A stretch of 64,000 bases of DNA, from NCBI RefSeq assembly GCF_004138335.1, contig NZ_RYFW01000001.1, forward strand, positions 2,935,244 to 2,999,243, in the 5' to 3' direction. Each line of letters starts with the position of its first letter. Within the stretch, counting starts at the first letter, position 1. Of the stretch, positions 33,479 to 42,830 are shown piece by piece. The notes under the pieces were generated by a model, which worked only from the letters and a program-made list of their open reading frames with translations, did not search any database and was not told where the DNA came from. Origin of the DNA: Peristeroidobacter agariperforans (GTDB lineage: Bacteria; Pseudomonadota; Gammaproteobacteria; Steroidobacterales; Steroidobacteraceae). The translations under genes and the position numbers were made by a program.

Positions 33479-36400
33479 TCAGGGCAAGGGGCGAAGCCCC
33501 TCTGCCCGAACAACCCAGCCTTGCTTTGGAAATCCGGGCGCGTTGCCGGTGGAGCCGTCCCAGCCACCGGCCATCATTCCGACTGCCAGCAGCAATCCGC
33601 CGTTCGATGGGAAATAAGTTTCCGCGGCCCGCGTGTATCCCGGACCATCTGGCCCGACAGGTTTCGCTGAACCATCGGCGGTGGGCACGAAGCTGTCGGC
33701 GTGTTCGTCGAGGTGTACGCGTGGCGTCATGCCACTCAATCCGTACTGGTTGTTCTTCCCGTTGAACAAAAGAAAGCTCATCGCGGTCTCGGGTTCGTGC
33801 AAGCGCGCGGCGGTCATAGCGATCAGCGGATAATCCCAGCCCCAGGTCTGTCGTAGATCCCACAACGTTGCGACCGCGTTCAAAGTGCGCTTCATCGTCG
33901 GTCGATCCACGCTCTCTCCTGGCAACAATCCAAACGCGCCGAGGAACGAGGGATGATCCCGATTGAAGCAGTCATGCGTAGTACGCCCATTCGAACACTC
34001 CGTGCTGCGCGCTTGATCCCAGAGGGACGGGAATGACTCCGTCGCGACATACAAACCATCCTTCGCCGGCAGCGGCGACAACTTCGCGAGCACGCGGTCC
34101 CAATCGGCATTGCGCGGCAGGCCCAGCCGCTCGCGCCATTTCTGGGCCGTCGTCAACCCGAACCGAAAGTACTCCAGCTCGAAGGTTGGATTGAACGTCG
34201 CCAGCGGGGCCCACACTTCCTGGGCCGGAATGATCGGTGGACCGATGACGTATTGACCGCGTTGCTCATCGAAATGTGGGAACGAAGCGAGCAGGTCCGC
34301 CGTCGCGAACACCAGCTCCTGATACCTGGCGAGCGTGTCGCGAGAAGGCTGAGCGCGATACAGCAGCTCGGCCAGATAAATCGGATGGGGCTGTTGCCAC
34401 ATGATGAACGGCGACACCTTGCTCGGGCTGTTGCGACCTTCGGGGCCGACCATCTTGGGCCACCAGGCGCCGCGAACGTCGTGCTCGGCAGCGAGCTTCT
34501 TCGCCGCGGGCAGGTGCTGCAGATACCAGGACATGCTGCGTTCGAGCAGCTCCGGCCGGCCCCAAAGCGCGAAGTGCGCCGAATGCCAAGGATGCATTTC
34601 CATGTGGAACTTGCCGTTCCAGCTGTTGGAGAACAATCCTTCTTCCTGCGGCGGCAACGTGCCGGCACCGTTCAGCGCCATCAGGTATTGCGACAACACG
34701 ACACGACGCTCCAACTCGCTCGCGCGTGGATCGGTGCTGCCTGTGAAATCCACCATCGCGCCCTGGGACCAATAGTTCTTCCAGTGCGTGGTCGTGTCAT
34801 TCTTCGCCGTCGCTGCGTCAGGAAGCGTTTCGCGAATCGCCTCGGGAGCAAACTGAACCATCAGCGTCAATCGATCGGGCCGGCCGGTGGGAAGGACGCG
34901 ATAGGTGTGCGGGCCCGACGGAGTGAATTTCACATCGGTGTCGGCCTGCGCGGCGACGTAGTAGCGAGTGTCGTCGAGGGCGCGGTCGAGTTTCAGGCGG
35001 CGTGTGTCACGAGCGCGCTCGATCGTTTCATGCTTGTCAGGATGGTTCCAGTCCGCCGGATCGGGATTGAGCTTGGCCGACACGCCCGGAAATTTCACAT
35101 CCACGCCGAGCCGGCCCGTCGCGAGCAGCGGCGAGGTGAGCTCGACCATCACCATATCGAGCGTCGGGTGCACGCGTGTCTGCACTTGAATCTCGTTGCC
35201 CTCAAACGAGAAGCGGCTCGTGAGTGAGCCGCTCCAGAGGTCCAGGGTCTGCCGGGGCTCGGCAAGCTCGGTGAATTTTGCCGGCTTGCCGTCGCTCGAT
35301 GTTAGATAGAGCGATAGTCGGCCGAGTGAGAATCGGTGCGGGTTCTCGCGCAGCCATGCTATGGCGGGTTTAGAGGCGTCCTGCCAATCCGAATAGTATG
35401 CGTATGGATATTTCTTGCCGCGCACGTCGATCTGCGTGAAGCCATCCGCTTCTTTGAAGCCTTGCGGATTCGGAAAGCTGTGCCAGGCCCACTGCGCTTG
35501 GGTCATCAGCGGTACGAGCGCCGAGTACTGATCCTGGAAAGTCTGCAGTCCGGTGATGTCGGCAGTGAATGCAATGTTGCCGTTGCCGACCATGAGCGGG
35601 GCGGAAGGGTCGATCTGGGTCAGCGTCGGGTTGTGACGTTGCGTGAGCGCGCGACGATCGATGCGAGCTGCTTCGTTGCTGCTCGTGGTCGCCGTGCCGT
35701 CGGCCTTCGCGATCTCTACCGCATACACGTGCGTCGGACCGTGCATGTTGGAGCGGAACACCACCCACTTCTGATCCGGCGTAAAGGTGACGTTGGGCTC
35801 CAGGCGGTAGTGGTGCGACTTCATGCTGACCAGCTTCTCGGCTTCGAAGTGTCCTGCGTGAATCAGGTTCTGCTTCGAGACCGGACCGGTCGCGCGATTC
35901 TCCGCGAGCTTGGGACGGAACAGATAAATCCACCTGCCGTCCTTCGCCTCGGCGACCTGTGCCTCGTCGCCGCCGTCGCCCGCGAACATCGTACCGTCGG
36001 GGCTCACGTTGAAATGAATGGACCACTGATCGCGCGTCAGGTTGTACCAGGTGCGCTGTCGGGTCTCGAGGTTGTAGCCAGCGACCCAGAACACTTCGCT
36101 GCGCGGCGTTTGCAGGTCGTACCAGATCGTCTTGCCGTCCGCCGAGAAGAACTCGTGGCCGGCGATTTCCATGTGCATGGTGCGCTCATGGATCCTGGTG
36201 AGTTGCGAGCCGTCGGTGCGAATCGTCCAGATACGATCCACTTCGTGCCACGGCCCTTCGTGGCAGAACATGATCATGTTCGGATCGGTGGGCGAGAATT
36301 GCAGATGGTTCAGCCAGTCGCGCGCGGTATGAACGTTCTTGAGCTCGCCCGTCGCAATGTTGACCGTGAAAATGGTGCGCTCGAGCCGCTGCTCGAACAC

Positions 36401-36982
36401 TTGCCGGATGCGCAGGCCGCGGGCCTGGTGATAGGTGATGGGCTTGCCGTCCGGACCGACCTGCGGCTCCTTCGGCGCCTCGCCGACCTGGATTTCTTCG
36501 CCATTGACCCAGGAGCCGAGCAGCAGGGTTTCATCGGCATTCACGGACACCAGGCTGCCGCGGGGTATTTTCGCGATCCTGCGCGTCTTGTGCGTGTCCA
36601 TGTGAGTGGCATAGACCCAGCGCGCCTTGCTGTCCTTCTCGTCCTGGCGCGTGTAGTAAACATTGCCGCTCTTGCGGCCTGTCATCATGATGCGCAAGTT
36701 GTCGCCCCTGGCGACTTCCGCGATCTTGCGCGTAGCCAGATCGATGGTCGAGATGCCGTGCTCGGTGGTGACGACCAGCTTTTTGCCGTCGGGCGAGTAG
36801 CTGTTCTGGTGAAAATACAAGCTCGCCGTGCCGGGCTCTTTCGACAGGCGAATCACACGATGGCCGGTTTCCTGATCGATCCATTCGGTGGGAGGCTCCG
36901 GCTCGGCGGCCGCGGCAACCTGTAGCGTGGCTGAAAGGACGGCTGGCAACAGCACCAGCGCCGCGCTCAAACTGAATCGCAT
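33479..36982 (-). CDS. PL22 oligogalacturonate lyase domain fused to a large glycosidase-like domain
   Basis: A 1167-residue protein. The ATG at 36982 has GGAGG six bases upstream and overlaps the DUF4861 stop. After a signal peptide (about 1-27), residues 30-428 form the seven-bladed propeller of PL22, with SYSPDGKKLVV, LNHLQFSPTDPNMIMFCHEGPWHEVDRIW (about 224-252) and HEFFSADGKTIWYD. A linker near 429-440 leads to about 720 more residues with a beta-sandwich and a helical barrel containing NGKFHMEMHPWHSAHF, reminiscent of clan GH-L / GH65-GH95-like enzymes. PL22 turns unsaturated digalacturonate into 5-keto-4-deoxyuronate. A combined lyase/glycosidase would be unusual. It is last in the leftward pectin operon. 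Confidence 0.75.
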   Translation of the reverse strand: MRFSLSAALVLLPAVLSATLQVAAAAEPEPPTEWIDQETGHRVIRLSKEPGTASLYFHQNSYSPDGKKLVVTTEHGISTIDLATRKIAEVARGDNLRIMMTGRKSGNVYYTRQDEKDSKARWVYATHMDTHKTRRIAKIPRGSLVSVNADETLLLGSWVNGEEIQVGEAPKEPQVGPDGKPITYHQARGLRIRQVFEQRLERTIFTVNIATGELKNVHTARDWLNHLQFSPTDPNMIMFCHEGPWHEVDRIWTIRTDGSQLTRIHERTMHMEIAGHEFFSADGKTIWYDLQTPRSEVFWVAGYNLETRQRTWYNLTRDQWSIHFNVSPDGTMFAGDGGDEAQVAEAKDGRWIYLFRPKLAENRATGPVSKQNLIHAGHFEAEKLVSMKSHHYRLEPNVTFTPDQKWVVFRSNMHGPTHVYAVEIAKADGTATTSSNEAARIDRRALTQRHNPTLTQIDPSAPLMVGNGNIAFTADITGLQTFQDQYSALVPLMTQAQWAWHSFPNPQGFKEADGFTQIDVRGKKYPYAYYSDWQDASKPAIAWLRENPHRFSLGRLSLYLTSSDGKPAKFTELAEPRQTLDLWSGSLTSRFSFEGNEIQVQTRVHPTLDMVMVELTSPLLATGRLGVDVKFPGVSAKLNPDPADWNHPDKHETIERARDTRRLKLDRALDDTRYYVAAQADTDVKFTPSGPHTYRVLPTGRPDRLTLMVQFAPEAIRETLPDAATAKNDTTTHWKNYWSQGAMVDFTGSTDPRASELERRVVLSQYLMALNGAGTLPPQEEGLFSNSWNGKFHMEMHPWHSAHFALWGRPELLERSMSWYLQHLPAAKKLAAEHDVRGAWWPKMVGPEGRNSPSKVSPFIMWQQPHPIYLAELLYRAQPSRDTLARYQELVFATADLLASFPHFDEQRGQYVIGPPIIPAQEVWAPLATFNPTFELEYFRFGLTTAQKWRERLGLPRNADWDRVLAKLSPLPAKDGLYVATESFPSLWDQARSTECSNGRTTHDCFNRDHPSFLGAFGLLPGESVDRPTMKRTLNAVATLWDLRQTWGWDYPLIAMTAARLHEPETAMSFLLFNGKNNQYGLSGMTPRVHLDEHADSFVPTADGSAKPVGPDGPGYTRAAETYFPSNGGLLLAVGMMAGGWDGSTGNAPGFPKQGWVVRAEGLRPLP

Positions 36983-38226
36983 CAACTACCTCCAAGCGTC
37001 ACTTGCACGCCATTGATCTCCGCTCGAATCGGCGCGGCGATCCGCGCTGCTTTCGATGTGAGATAGGTATTCCAATCCGCGGCTGACTTGAACTTGCCGG
37101 CCGGCCTCCACGCGCCACCCACGAAGTAACGAATGGTCTCGCCCGGTTTGACTTTCACGAGCACCAAGCTATCGGGCCGACCTTTCGCGGCCGGAGTGGT
37201 GCGCGCGAAGCCCGCAAACTCGGCTTCGGGCGCCAACACGACGCCGGTGCCGAGCTCATCGTGAGATGGGTGATCTTGGTATTTTTCCCACAGCGCGATG
37301 AGCTTGCTGCGTGCGTCGGAACTCACTTGAACGTTTGCGGCGGCGGGATGCTCGGTGAGGCCGATCGCCACCGTCAGCGGGTCGCCCGTGAAATCGAACG
37401 TGCTGTGCACCTCATCGAGCTGTTGGCCGGCGTCAACGATGAAGCGCTTACGTTCGGTGATCTTCACACCGTTGCCGGCGTCCCAGGGTTCGTAGGTGAG
37501 CTCGAAGATCGCGCGCACGGGACCATTTGCGTAGACATGGTTCGTCTGCCAGTTGCCCGAGACTGCCAACTGCTGGCCATCCCAAATGCCCACGCCGCCG
37601 ACACCACGACCCCGGCCGACTTCGTAGAAATCCAGGCCTTCACCCGTATCCGTGTGCAAGCCGTCATGGCCCTTGCGATACCAGCGATCCGTCACGAGGT
37701 ACGGGACCTTCTTGGTCCACAGATCGATGCCACTGCTGGTCATCTGATCTTTGCCAGCAACTGGCTGCGCGAGAGCAGGGCCGTAGGCGCGATGAGCTAC
37801 TACGTCGTTTTCCCACGCAAAGTCATCCCACCGTTCCGGCACGTGGCCCGCCCACACTTTGCTGGGGAAGGGCGGCTGCGGTTTGGAGGCGGATTCGATG
37901 GTGACGGTCACGCGCGATTCGTTCGCGCGAAAGTCACGTTGGAAGATCAGGTCGTCATACTCGGCGGGCCCGCGATGGATGTGCTTCATCGCCGTGACTT
38001 GCGACGGGATGACCGCGCCCTTCGCGTCGCGAACGATCACCTGATCGAACGTCAAGTCGGGCAGCGCCTTCTTCACTTCGGTGAATGGGATGACGATGGT
38101 TTCCGCCGGTCGCGCAAGCCTGGCGTCGTTGTGAAGAACGATAGTTGCCTTCGCTGCGAGTGCGGCCTGCGCAGACAGGCTCAGCGCTACGGCGATGCCG
38201 ATCGCCAGCGCAGTACGTTCGATCAT
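36982..38226 (-). CDS. Secreted DUF4861 family protein of the pectin operon
   Basis: A 414-residue protein. ATG 38226 overlaps the stop of the GH105 gene by four bases (ATGA), so it is preferred to the in-frame GTG at 38250. A signal peptide is present (LAIGIAVALSLSAQAALA). The body is beta-rich, with AYGPALAQPVAG, GIDLWTKKVPYLVTDRWY, GEGLDFYEVGRGRGVGG and ELTYEPWD, which I recognise as DUF4861. This family recurs in polyuronide degradation loci but I know of no settled activity. Its place between GH105 and PL22 supports a lyase or hydrolase role on unsaturated uronides. Confidence 0.75.
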   Translation of the reverse strand: MIERTALAIGIAVALSLSAQAALAAKATIVLHNDARLARPAETIVIPFTEVKKALPDLTFDQVIVRDAKGAVIPSQVTAMKHIHRGPAEYDDLIFQRDFRANESRVTVTIESASKPQPPFPSKVWAGHVPERWDDFAWENDVVAHRAYGPALAQPVAGKDQMTSSGIDLWTKKVPYLVTDRWYRKGHDGLHTDTGEGLDFYEVGRGRGVGGVGIWDGQQLAVSGNWQTNHVYANGPVRAIFELTYEPWDAGNGVKITERKRFIVDAGQQLDEVHSTFDFTGDPLTVAIGLTEHPAAANVQVSSDARSKLIALWEKYQDHPSHDELGTGVVLAPEAEFAGFARTTPAAKGRPDSLVLVKVKPGETIRYFVGGAWRPAGKFKSAADWNTYLTSKAARIAAPIRAEINGVQVTLGGS

Positions 38227-39392
38227 CGCAGCAGCGCTGCGGCGGTCCACAGCATCGGCGACTGGCCGTGCAGATCGCCGGTCTTGCGCGGACGGTCGAA
38301 GTAGAATTTCTTCTGCACCTCGAGATCCGGTCCGACTTCTTTCGAAGCCTTGTTGGTGCCTACGACGGTCTCGCGAACGTTAGCCGCAGCATCGACGTAG
38401 GGAACGAGACCGAGCCAGGCTTTGCGAGCGGCCGGACCGTAAGCCGATGCATCGAGCCAGCCGCGCTTCACGCCTTCGACCAGCGCGAAGGCAAACATGG
38501 CGCTGCCCGAGGTCTCGGGCCAGAAGTCCGGCTGATCGATCAGCTGCAGCCACAACCCGTCCGCGCTCTGATACTTCAGCAGGCCAGCCATCATCAATCG
38601 ATAGCCTTGCATGATGCGGTTGTAGTGCGGATGTTCTGGCGGCAGCACCGACAGCACTTCAGCCATGCCGGCCGCGACCCAGCCATTGCCGCGCCCCCAG
38701 TAGAAAGGAGAGTCGGGGCTGTGCAGGAACAAGCCGTTCGGCTGTTGCAGCTTGTCCAGGTACGCGACCATGGTCATGGATACGCGATCCAGATACTTTG
38801 CATCCTTGGTCGCGCGATACGCCTGCACCTGCAATACCGGCAACATATAAAGGTCATCCGACCAGTAGCGCGCCTCGGTCGTGATGCCATCGGGCGTCGT
38901 GTTCTCCCACTGCTTATCGGCGAAGTCGCGGCCGAGCGTGAGGTACGACGGGTCGCCATTGATCTGGTAGATCTCCAACGGAACGACGCCGGTGATGCGG
39001 TAATCGACGTGCGAGCGCGGGCTGAGCCGTCTCGCGCCTTCGGGCGTGCGGAACTGATCGAACTTGCCGATGAGCTGCCGTTGCAAGCTCTGGTCTTCGG
39101 TGATCTGGGCGACTTGCAACGCGCCGTACCAGGCGCAGACCTCTGGATAGATGATCCAGCGGTGGAAGGAGTTCACCTGAAAGTCGAAACCGCGCGCGGC
39201 GAAGTTGTTTGCGATCCGGCGGCCGACGACCGCGGGATCGGCTCCCTCCGGCCAATTGGAGAAGTAGCTTTTCGTGGCGATGGTCGGATCGAACGCGCGC
39301 TGAGGCGCGTCCGAAGCGGTAGAGCATCCTGCCAACATCGCGACGCTGGAGATGAGCGTCGCGATGACTCCTGCGTTACGTCGGGCGAACAT
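38223..39392 (-). CDS. GH105 unsaturated rhamnogalacturonyl hydrolase, lipoprotein
   Basis: A 389-residue protein with a lipoprotein signal (lipobox LAGC, Cys23), so it is probably membrane-anchored. The (alpha/alpha)6 barrel shows RHVDY-like SHVDYRI, YWSDDLYMLP (Asp179/Asp180, the catalytic acid region of YteR-type enzymes), PFYWGRGNGWVAAG and FWPETSGSAMFAFAL. GH105 enzymes hydrolyse the unsaturated galacturonyl residue left by rhamnogalacturonan or pectate lyases. GAGGA lies six bases before the ATG. It is second in the operon, 14 bases after the TonB receptor stop. Confidence 0.87.
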   Translation of the reverse strand: MFARRNAGVIATLISSVAMLAGCSTASDAPQRAFDPTIATKSYFSNWPEGADPAVVGRRIANNFAARGFDFQVNSFHRWIIYPEVCAWYGALQVAQITEDQSLQRQLIGKFDQFRTPEGARRLSPRSHVDYRITGVVPLEIYQINGDPSYLTLGRDFADKQWENTTPDGITTEARYWSDDLYMLPVLQVQAYRATKDAKYLDRVSMTMVAYLDKLQQPNGLFLHSPDSPFYWGRGNGWVAAGMAEVLSVLPPEHPHYNRIMQGYRLMMAGLLKYQSADGLWLQLIDQPDFWPETSGSAMFAFALVEGVKRGWLDASAYGPAARKAWLGLVPYVDAAANVRETVVGTNKASKEVGPDLEVQKKFYFDRPRKTGDLHGQSPMLWTAAALLR

Positions 39393-39406
39393 GAGGGTCC
39401 TCGAGG

Positions 39407-42139
39407 TCAGTACGTCCAGCGTACGCCCAGCAACAATTCCCGACCAGTATGGCGATAGCGGGACACGAGGTTGTCCTGGTCGACATAAGAGTCCGTGTAT
39501 TCGTCCGTCAGGTTGATGCCTTCCAGCGACACCGTGAGCGTGTCGGTGACGTTGTACGAGACGGACGCGTCGATGTTGGTCGCATCGTTCACGCCTTCCT
39601 CGGTGGTGCCATTGCCGCCCGGGAAGGCGGTGAGGTACTTGCCTCGGAACGCAGACGAGACCCGCGCGCTGAACTTCTGCGTTTCATAGTACAACGTCAG
39701 GTTGTACGTGTTGCGTGAGAGATTGAGCAGGTCGTTGCGAATTCCGTGACCATTCGGATCCACGCCGTACTTCACGCTGGATTCGATGTAAGTGTAGTTG
39801 CCGATGAAGCCGAAGTTGCTCCAGGCGCCCGGCAGAAACGAGAACGGCTGCTGATATTGGAACTCGAGGCCGCGGATCCATCCGCCCTCGCCGTTGATAT
39901 TGCGGGTGACCTCGAACGCAGTCGCCGGATCGATGCCGGCGAGCAGATCGATCGGCAAGCCGGTTTCTGTGAACGGCAGGCCGCGGGTTTCTTTCACGCT
40001 GAAAGACTTGATGTCCTTGTAGAACAATCCGAGGGCCAGCAACGCCTCATCCTTGAAGTACCACTCGGCGCCGAGGTCGTAGTTGGTCGCGCGGAACGGA
40101 TCGAGCAATGGATTGCCGAAGCTCACCGTGCGCGAGCCCACGTTGACGGTACCGCCGGGCGTCAGATCCCCGAGCGACGGCCGCGCCATCACCTTGGCTG
40201 CGCCGAAGCGCACCAGAAAATCCTGACTGGGCTCGAGCACCAGGTTCAGCGACGGCAGCGTGTCCGTGTACTCGTTGTCGACACGCACGACTTCATTGCC
40301 GACGCCGGTGCGGTTCAGAATGCCTGTGGAAGTCACTTCGGTTTGAGCGTAGCGAACGCCGGTCGTGCCACGCAGTGGCATGTCGAACACGTCGTACTCG
40401 AAATCGACGGCGAGGAACGCGCTGGCATCCTCTTCGGAGACGTTGCGCGTGTCGCCGGTCGAGACTGTCAGTGCGTAGGTCGGATCGGTGAACAGCCCGA
40501 CGTAGCCGGCAGATTTCCACACGTCCGGCACGATGTAGTTGCGGTCCGAGCCTGCAGGAATGTTCAGATCGCGACCTACGGGCAGGTTGCGAGCGATGCT
40601 GCCGACCCCGACCAGCCGTCGATCCGCCGCCAGCGCTCCGCCCGAAGAGAAGTCCTGCATGTCGACTTCGAACTTCTTGGCCAGTGCGCCGCCTTTCAAC
40701 GTCAGGCCGTCGGTCACGTCGAACTCGAGCGAGAATTTGCCGGTGTCGTAGCTGTTGACGACCGAGCTCTCGCGCCGACGCGCTTCGGTGAGCGTCCACA
40801 GCGCCGGATTGGTCATGTCGATGCCGTGAACCAGGTACGGCATGCGGTCCTGGCCGTTGCGGAAGTCATAGGTGTAGCCGTCGACGTTGAGCGCGTCGTA
40901 AGCGAACGAGAAGTTATAGGGCGTGTCGAGGTCGTTCTCGCTCGTGCCGACCAGCGCTCTGAGCCGGAACGTGTCGCTGAACTCGTGCGTGCCGCTGAGC
41001 GTGAACTGGTGATACTTGGTGATGTGGCGCTCGAAGCCGTTCTCGGAGCGCAGATCCACGTTGTCGAACACGCCGTAGACGAGATTGTCGCCTTCCAGCG
41101 CGTAGTCGCGCACCACGGTCTCGTTGATGCCTGTCGCATTGGTGCGGCTGAAGGAGATGGAGCCGGCGTTCGCGTTCTCGGTCTGGCTGCTGTAGTAGGC
41201 GTATAGAGCGTCGAAGTTGAGCAGCGTCTTTTCGGTCGGCGCCCATTGAAGCGCGGCAGTCAGTCCGTAGCGCTTCTGTTCGAGCAGGCTCTCCGCATAT
41301 CGCGGAATACGCGGATGGAAGCCTTCATTCACGGCAGTGAACTCGTCGGGTGACGCACAAGGCAGACAGCTGCCGAAGTTGCCGGTGGGATTCGAAGTGC
41401 TGCCGGGCGTGCGATCGATGATTGCCTGGCCGTTGTCGCCCCAGCGAGTGGTGCCGAAGCCTTCATCGAAAGGATTGCGCTCGCTGTACGCCGCGGAGAA
41501 GAGGGCGCCGAAGGTGCGATCGTCGTTCGACCAGCTGATGAGCCCGGCCGCGCGTGGGTTAGTGTTTTCGGTCACGTCGTTGAAGCTCGCCTGGCCGGAC
41601 AGCGCCGTGCGAAAGCCCTGGTAATCGAAGGGCCGCGCGGTTTGCAGATCGACGGTGGCGCCGAGCGAGCCTTCGTCCAGGTCGGCTGTCTGCGTTTTGC
41701 GAACCACGATGCTCTGGAACAGCTCGGAGGCGAACACGTTGAAGTCGAAGCCGCGACCGCGATTGCCGGTGGAGCCGGCCACAGTTTCCATGCCGTTGAT
41801 ATTGGTGCGCGTGAAGTCGCCGCCGAGACCGCGAACCGTGATCGTGCGGCCCTGGCCGCCTTCGCGATTGATCGTCACGCCCGGAATGCGCTGAATCGCT
41901 TCGGCCAGGTTCAAATCGGGAAAGTCGGCGATGTCTTCGGCAACGATGGAGTCGACGGCGGCGATTTCTTCGCGCTTCACGTCCAGCGCTTTGTTCAAGC
42001 TCTGGCGAAAGCCGGTGACGACGACTTCTTCGACTTCCTGAGCGGTGACCTGTGTGGCGGCTGTGGTGGTGAGAGCAGCTGCCGCCGCCGAACGAACGGC
42101 CCAATGAGCGAGACCGCGTTTCGAACCCTTGCGCATCAT
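39407..42139 (-). CDS. TonB-dependent receptor, TIGR01782-like class (pectin arm 2)
   Basis: A 910-residue protein from the ATG at 42139, chosen because AGGGG precedes it and a normal signal peptide follows (KGSKRGLAHWAVRSAAAAALTTT...AQE); the open frame further upstream runs through the promoter. TonB box and plug features are VEEVVVTGFRQSLNKALDVKREE, DIADFPDLNLAEAIQRIPGV and TITVRGLGGDFTRTNING; the barrel ends LLGVRWTY. It is a clear paralogue of the receptor at 24016. It heads a leftward operon with GH105, DUF4861 and PL22-fusion genes and presumably imports unsaturated pectic oligosaccharides. Confidence 0.88.
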   Translation of the reverse strand: MMRKGSKRGLAHWAVRSAAAAALTTTAATQVTAQEVEEVVVTGFRQSLNKALDVKREEIAAVDSIVAEDIADFPDLNLAEAIQRIPGVTINREGGQGRTITVRGLGGDFTRTNINGMETVAGSTGNRGRGFDFNVFASELFQSIVVRKTQTADLDEGSLGATVDLQTARPFDYQGFRTALSGQASFNDVTENTNPRAAGLISWSNDDRTFGALFSAAYSERNPFDEGFGTTRWGDNGQAIIDRTPGSTSNPTGNFGSCLPCASPDEFTAVNEGFHPRIPRYAESLLEQKRYGLTAALQWAPTEKTLLNFDALYAYYSSQTENANAGSISFSRTNATGINETVVRDYALEGDNLVYGVFDNVDLRSENGFERHITKYHQFTLSGTHEFSDTFRLRALVGTSENDLDTPYNFSFAYDALNVDGYTYDFRNGQDRMPYLVHGIDMTNPALWTLTEARRRESSVVNSYDTGKFSLEFDVTDGLTLKGGALAKKFEVDMQDFSSGGALAADRRLVGVGSIARNLPVGRDLNIPAGSDRNYIVPDVWKSAGYVGLFTDPTYALTVSTGDTRNVSEEDASAFLAVDFEYDVFDMPLRGTTGVRYAQTEVTSTGILNRTGVGNEVVRVDNEYTDTLPSLNLVLEPSQDFLVRFGAAKVMARPSLGDLTPGGTVNVGSRTVSFGNPLLDPFRATNYDLGAEWYFKDEALLALGLFYKDIKSFSVKETRGLPFTETGLPIDLLAGIDPATAFEVTRNINGEGGWIRGLEFQYQQPFSFLPGAWSNFGFIGNYTYIESSVKYGVDPNGHGIRNDLLNLSRNTYNLTLYYETQKFSARVSSAFRGKYLTAFPGGNGTTEEGVNDATNIDASVSYNVTDTLTVSLEGINLTDEYTDSYVDQDNLVSRYRHTGRELLLGVRWTY

Positions 42140-42209
42140 CCAATCCCCTGAGCTTGATTCTCTTGTCGCGACAACGCGCGTTTTCATAACTGAACGCGGT
42201 TTCAGAACT

Positions 42210-42238
42210 AGCCTATTGAACGCTGACACCGGTGACAA
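42210..42238 (-). promoter_or_regulatory. Promoter and CACCGGTG-core operator of pectin arm 2
   Basis: On the minus strand TTGTCA (42238-42233), a 17-base spacer and TAGGCT (42215-42210). The palindrome TGACACCGGTGACA (42224-42237, 12 of 14 symmetric) overlaps the -35 box, the same layout as at 23873. Confidence 0.55.
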
Positions 42239-42355
42239 CCCCGCGAATCCGCTTTATTCAGTGCCGTTGTGGATCGCGCGATGCGTGATTTGGATTGATG
42301 CTTGCGCGCGTGTGCGAGTGAGTAGATTCTTCTTGTGACAACGGAGGCCAATCTC

Positions 42356-42826
42356 ATGAGCGACGCACGTCCCCCTTTGCCGCCCTTCACTCGCGAGACC
42401 GCGATTCAGAAAGTTCGCTTAGCTGAGGACGCGTGGAACAGCCGCGATCCGGCGCGCGTCGCGCTCGCATACACGGTCGACAGCCAGTGGCGAAACCGTT
42501 CCGAGTTTCCGCAGGGACGAGAGCAGATCGTCGAGTTCCTGACGCGCAAGTGGCGCCGCGAGCTCGAGTATCGACTCATCAAAGAGCTGTGGACGTTCGG
42601 CGACAATCGCATCGCCGTGCGCTTCGCCTACGAATGGCGCGACGATGCCAACAACTGGTATCGCTCTTACGGCAACGAGAACTGGGAGTTCGATGCGAAC
42701 GGGCTCATGCAGCGCCGTTACGCCAGCATCAACGATCTGCCGATCGCCGAATCGGAGCGCAAGTATCGTTGGCCGCAAGGACGGCGGCCGGACGATCACC
42801 CGGGGTTGAGCGAGCTCGGGCTGTGA
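42356..42826 (+). CDS. DUF1348 / NTF2-like small protein
   Basis: A 156-residue cytoplasmic protein. ATG 42356 is used because GGAGG lies eight bases upstream; a GTG at 42335 is in frame but has no ribosome site. The sequence has the SnoaL/NTF2 cone-fold pattern: [63 protein letters not shown] and [10 protein letters not shown]. It is near full length for DUF1348. No catalytic role is known. It is divergent from the pectin receptor and convergent with the cupin gene, so it is a single-gene unit. Confidence 0.82.
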   Translation: MSDARPPLPPFTRETAIQKVRLAEDAWNSRDPARVALAYTVDSQWRNRSEFPQGREQIVEFLTRKWRRELEYRLIKELWTFGDNRIAVRFAYEWRDDANNWYRSYGNENWEFDANGLMQRRYASINDLPIAESERKYRWPQGRRPDDHPGLSELGL

Positions 42827-42830
42827 GTAA

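Noticed and set aside
35336-36925. A 529-codon plus-strand open frame opposite the PL22 fusion
   Set aside because: Antisense shadow of the propeller domain, with no recognisable motif.
39746-41206. A 486-codon plus-strand open frame opposite the TonB receptor
   Set aside because: Antisense shadow; the receptor strand has plug and barrel motifs.
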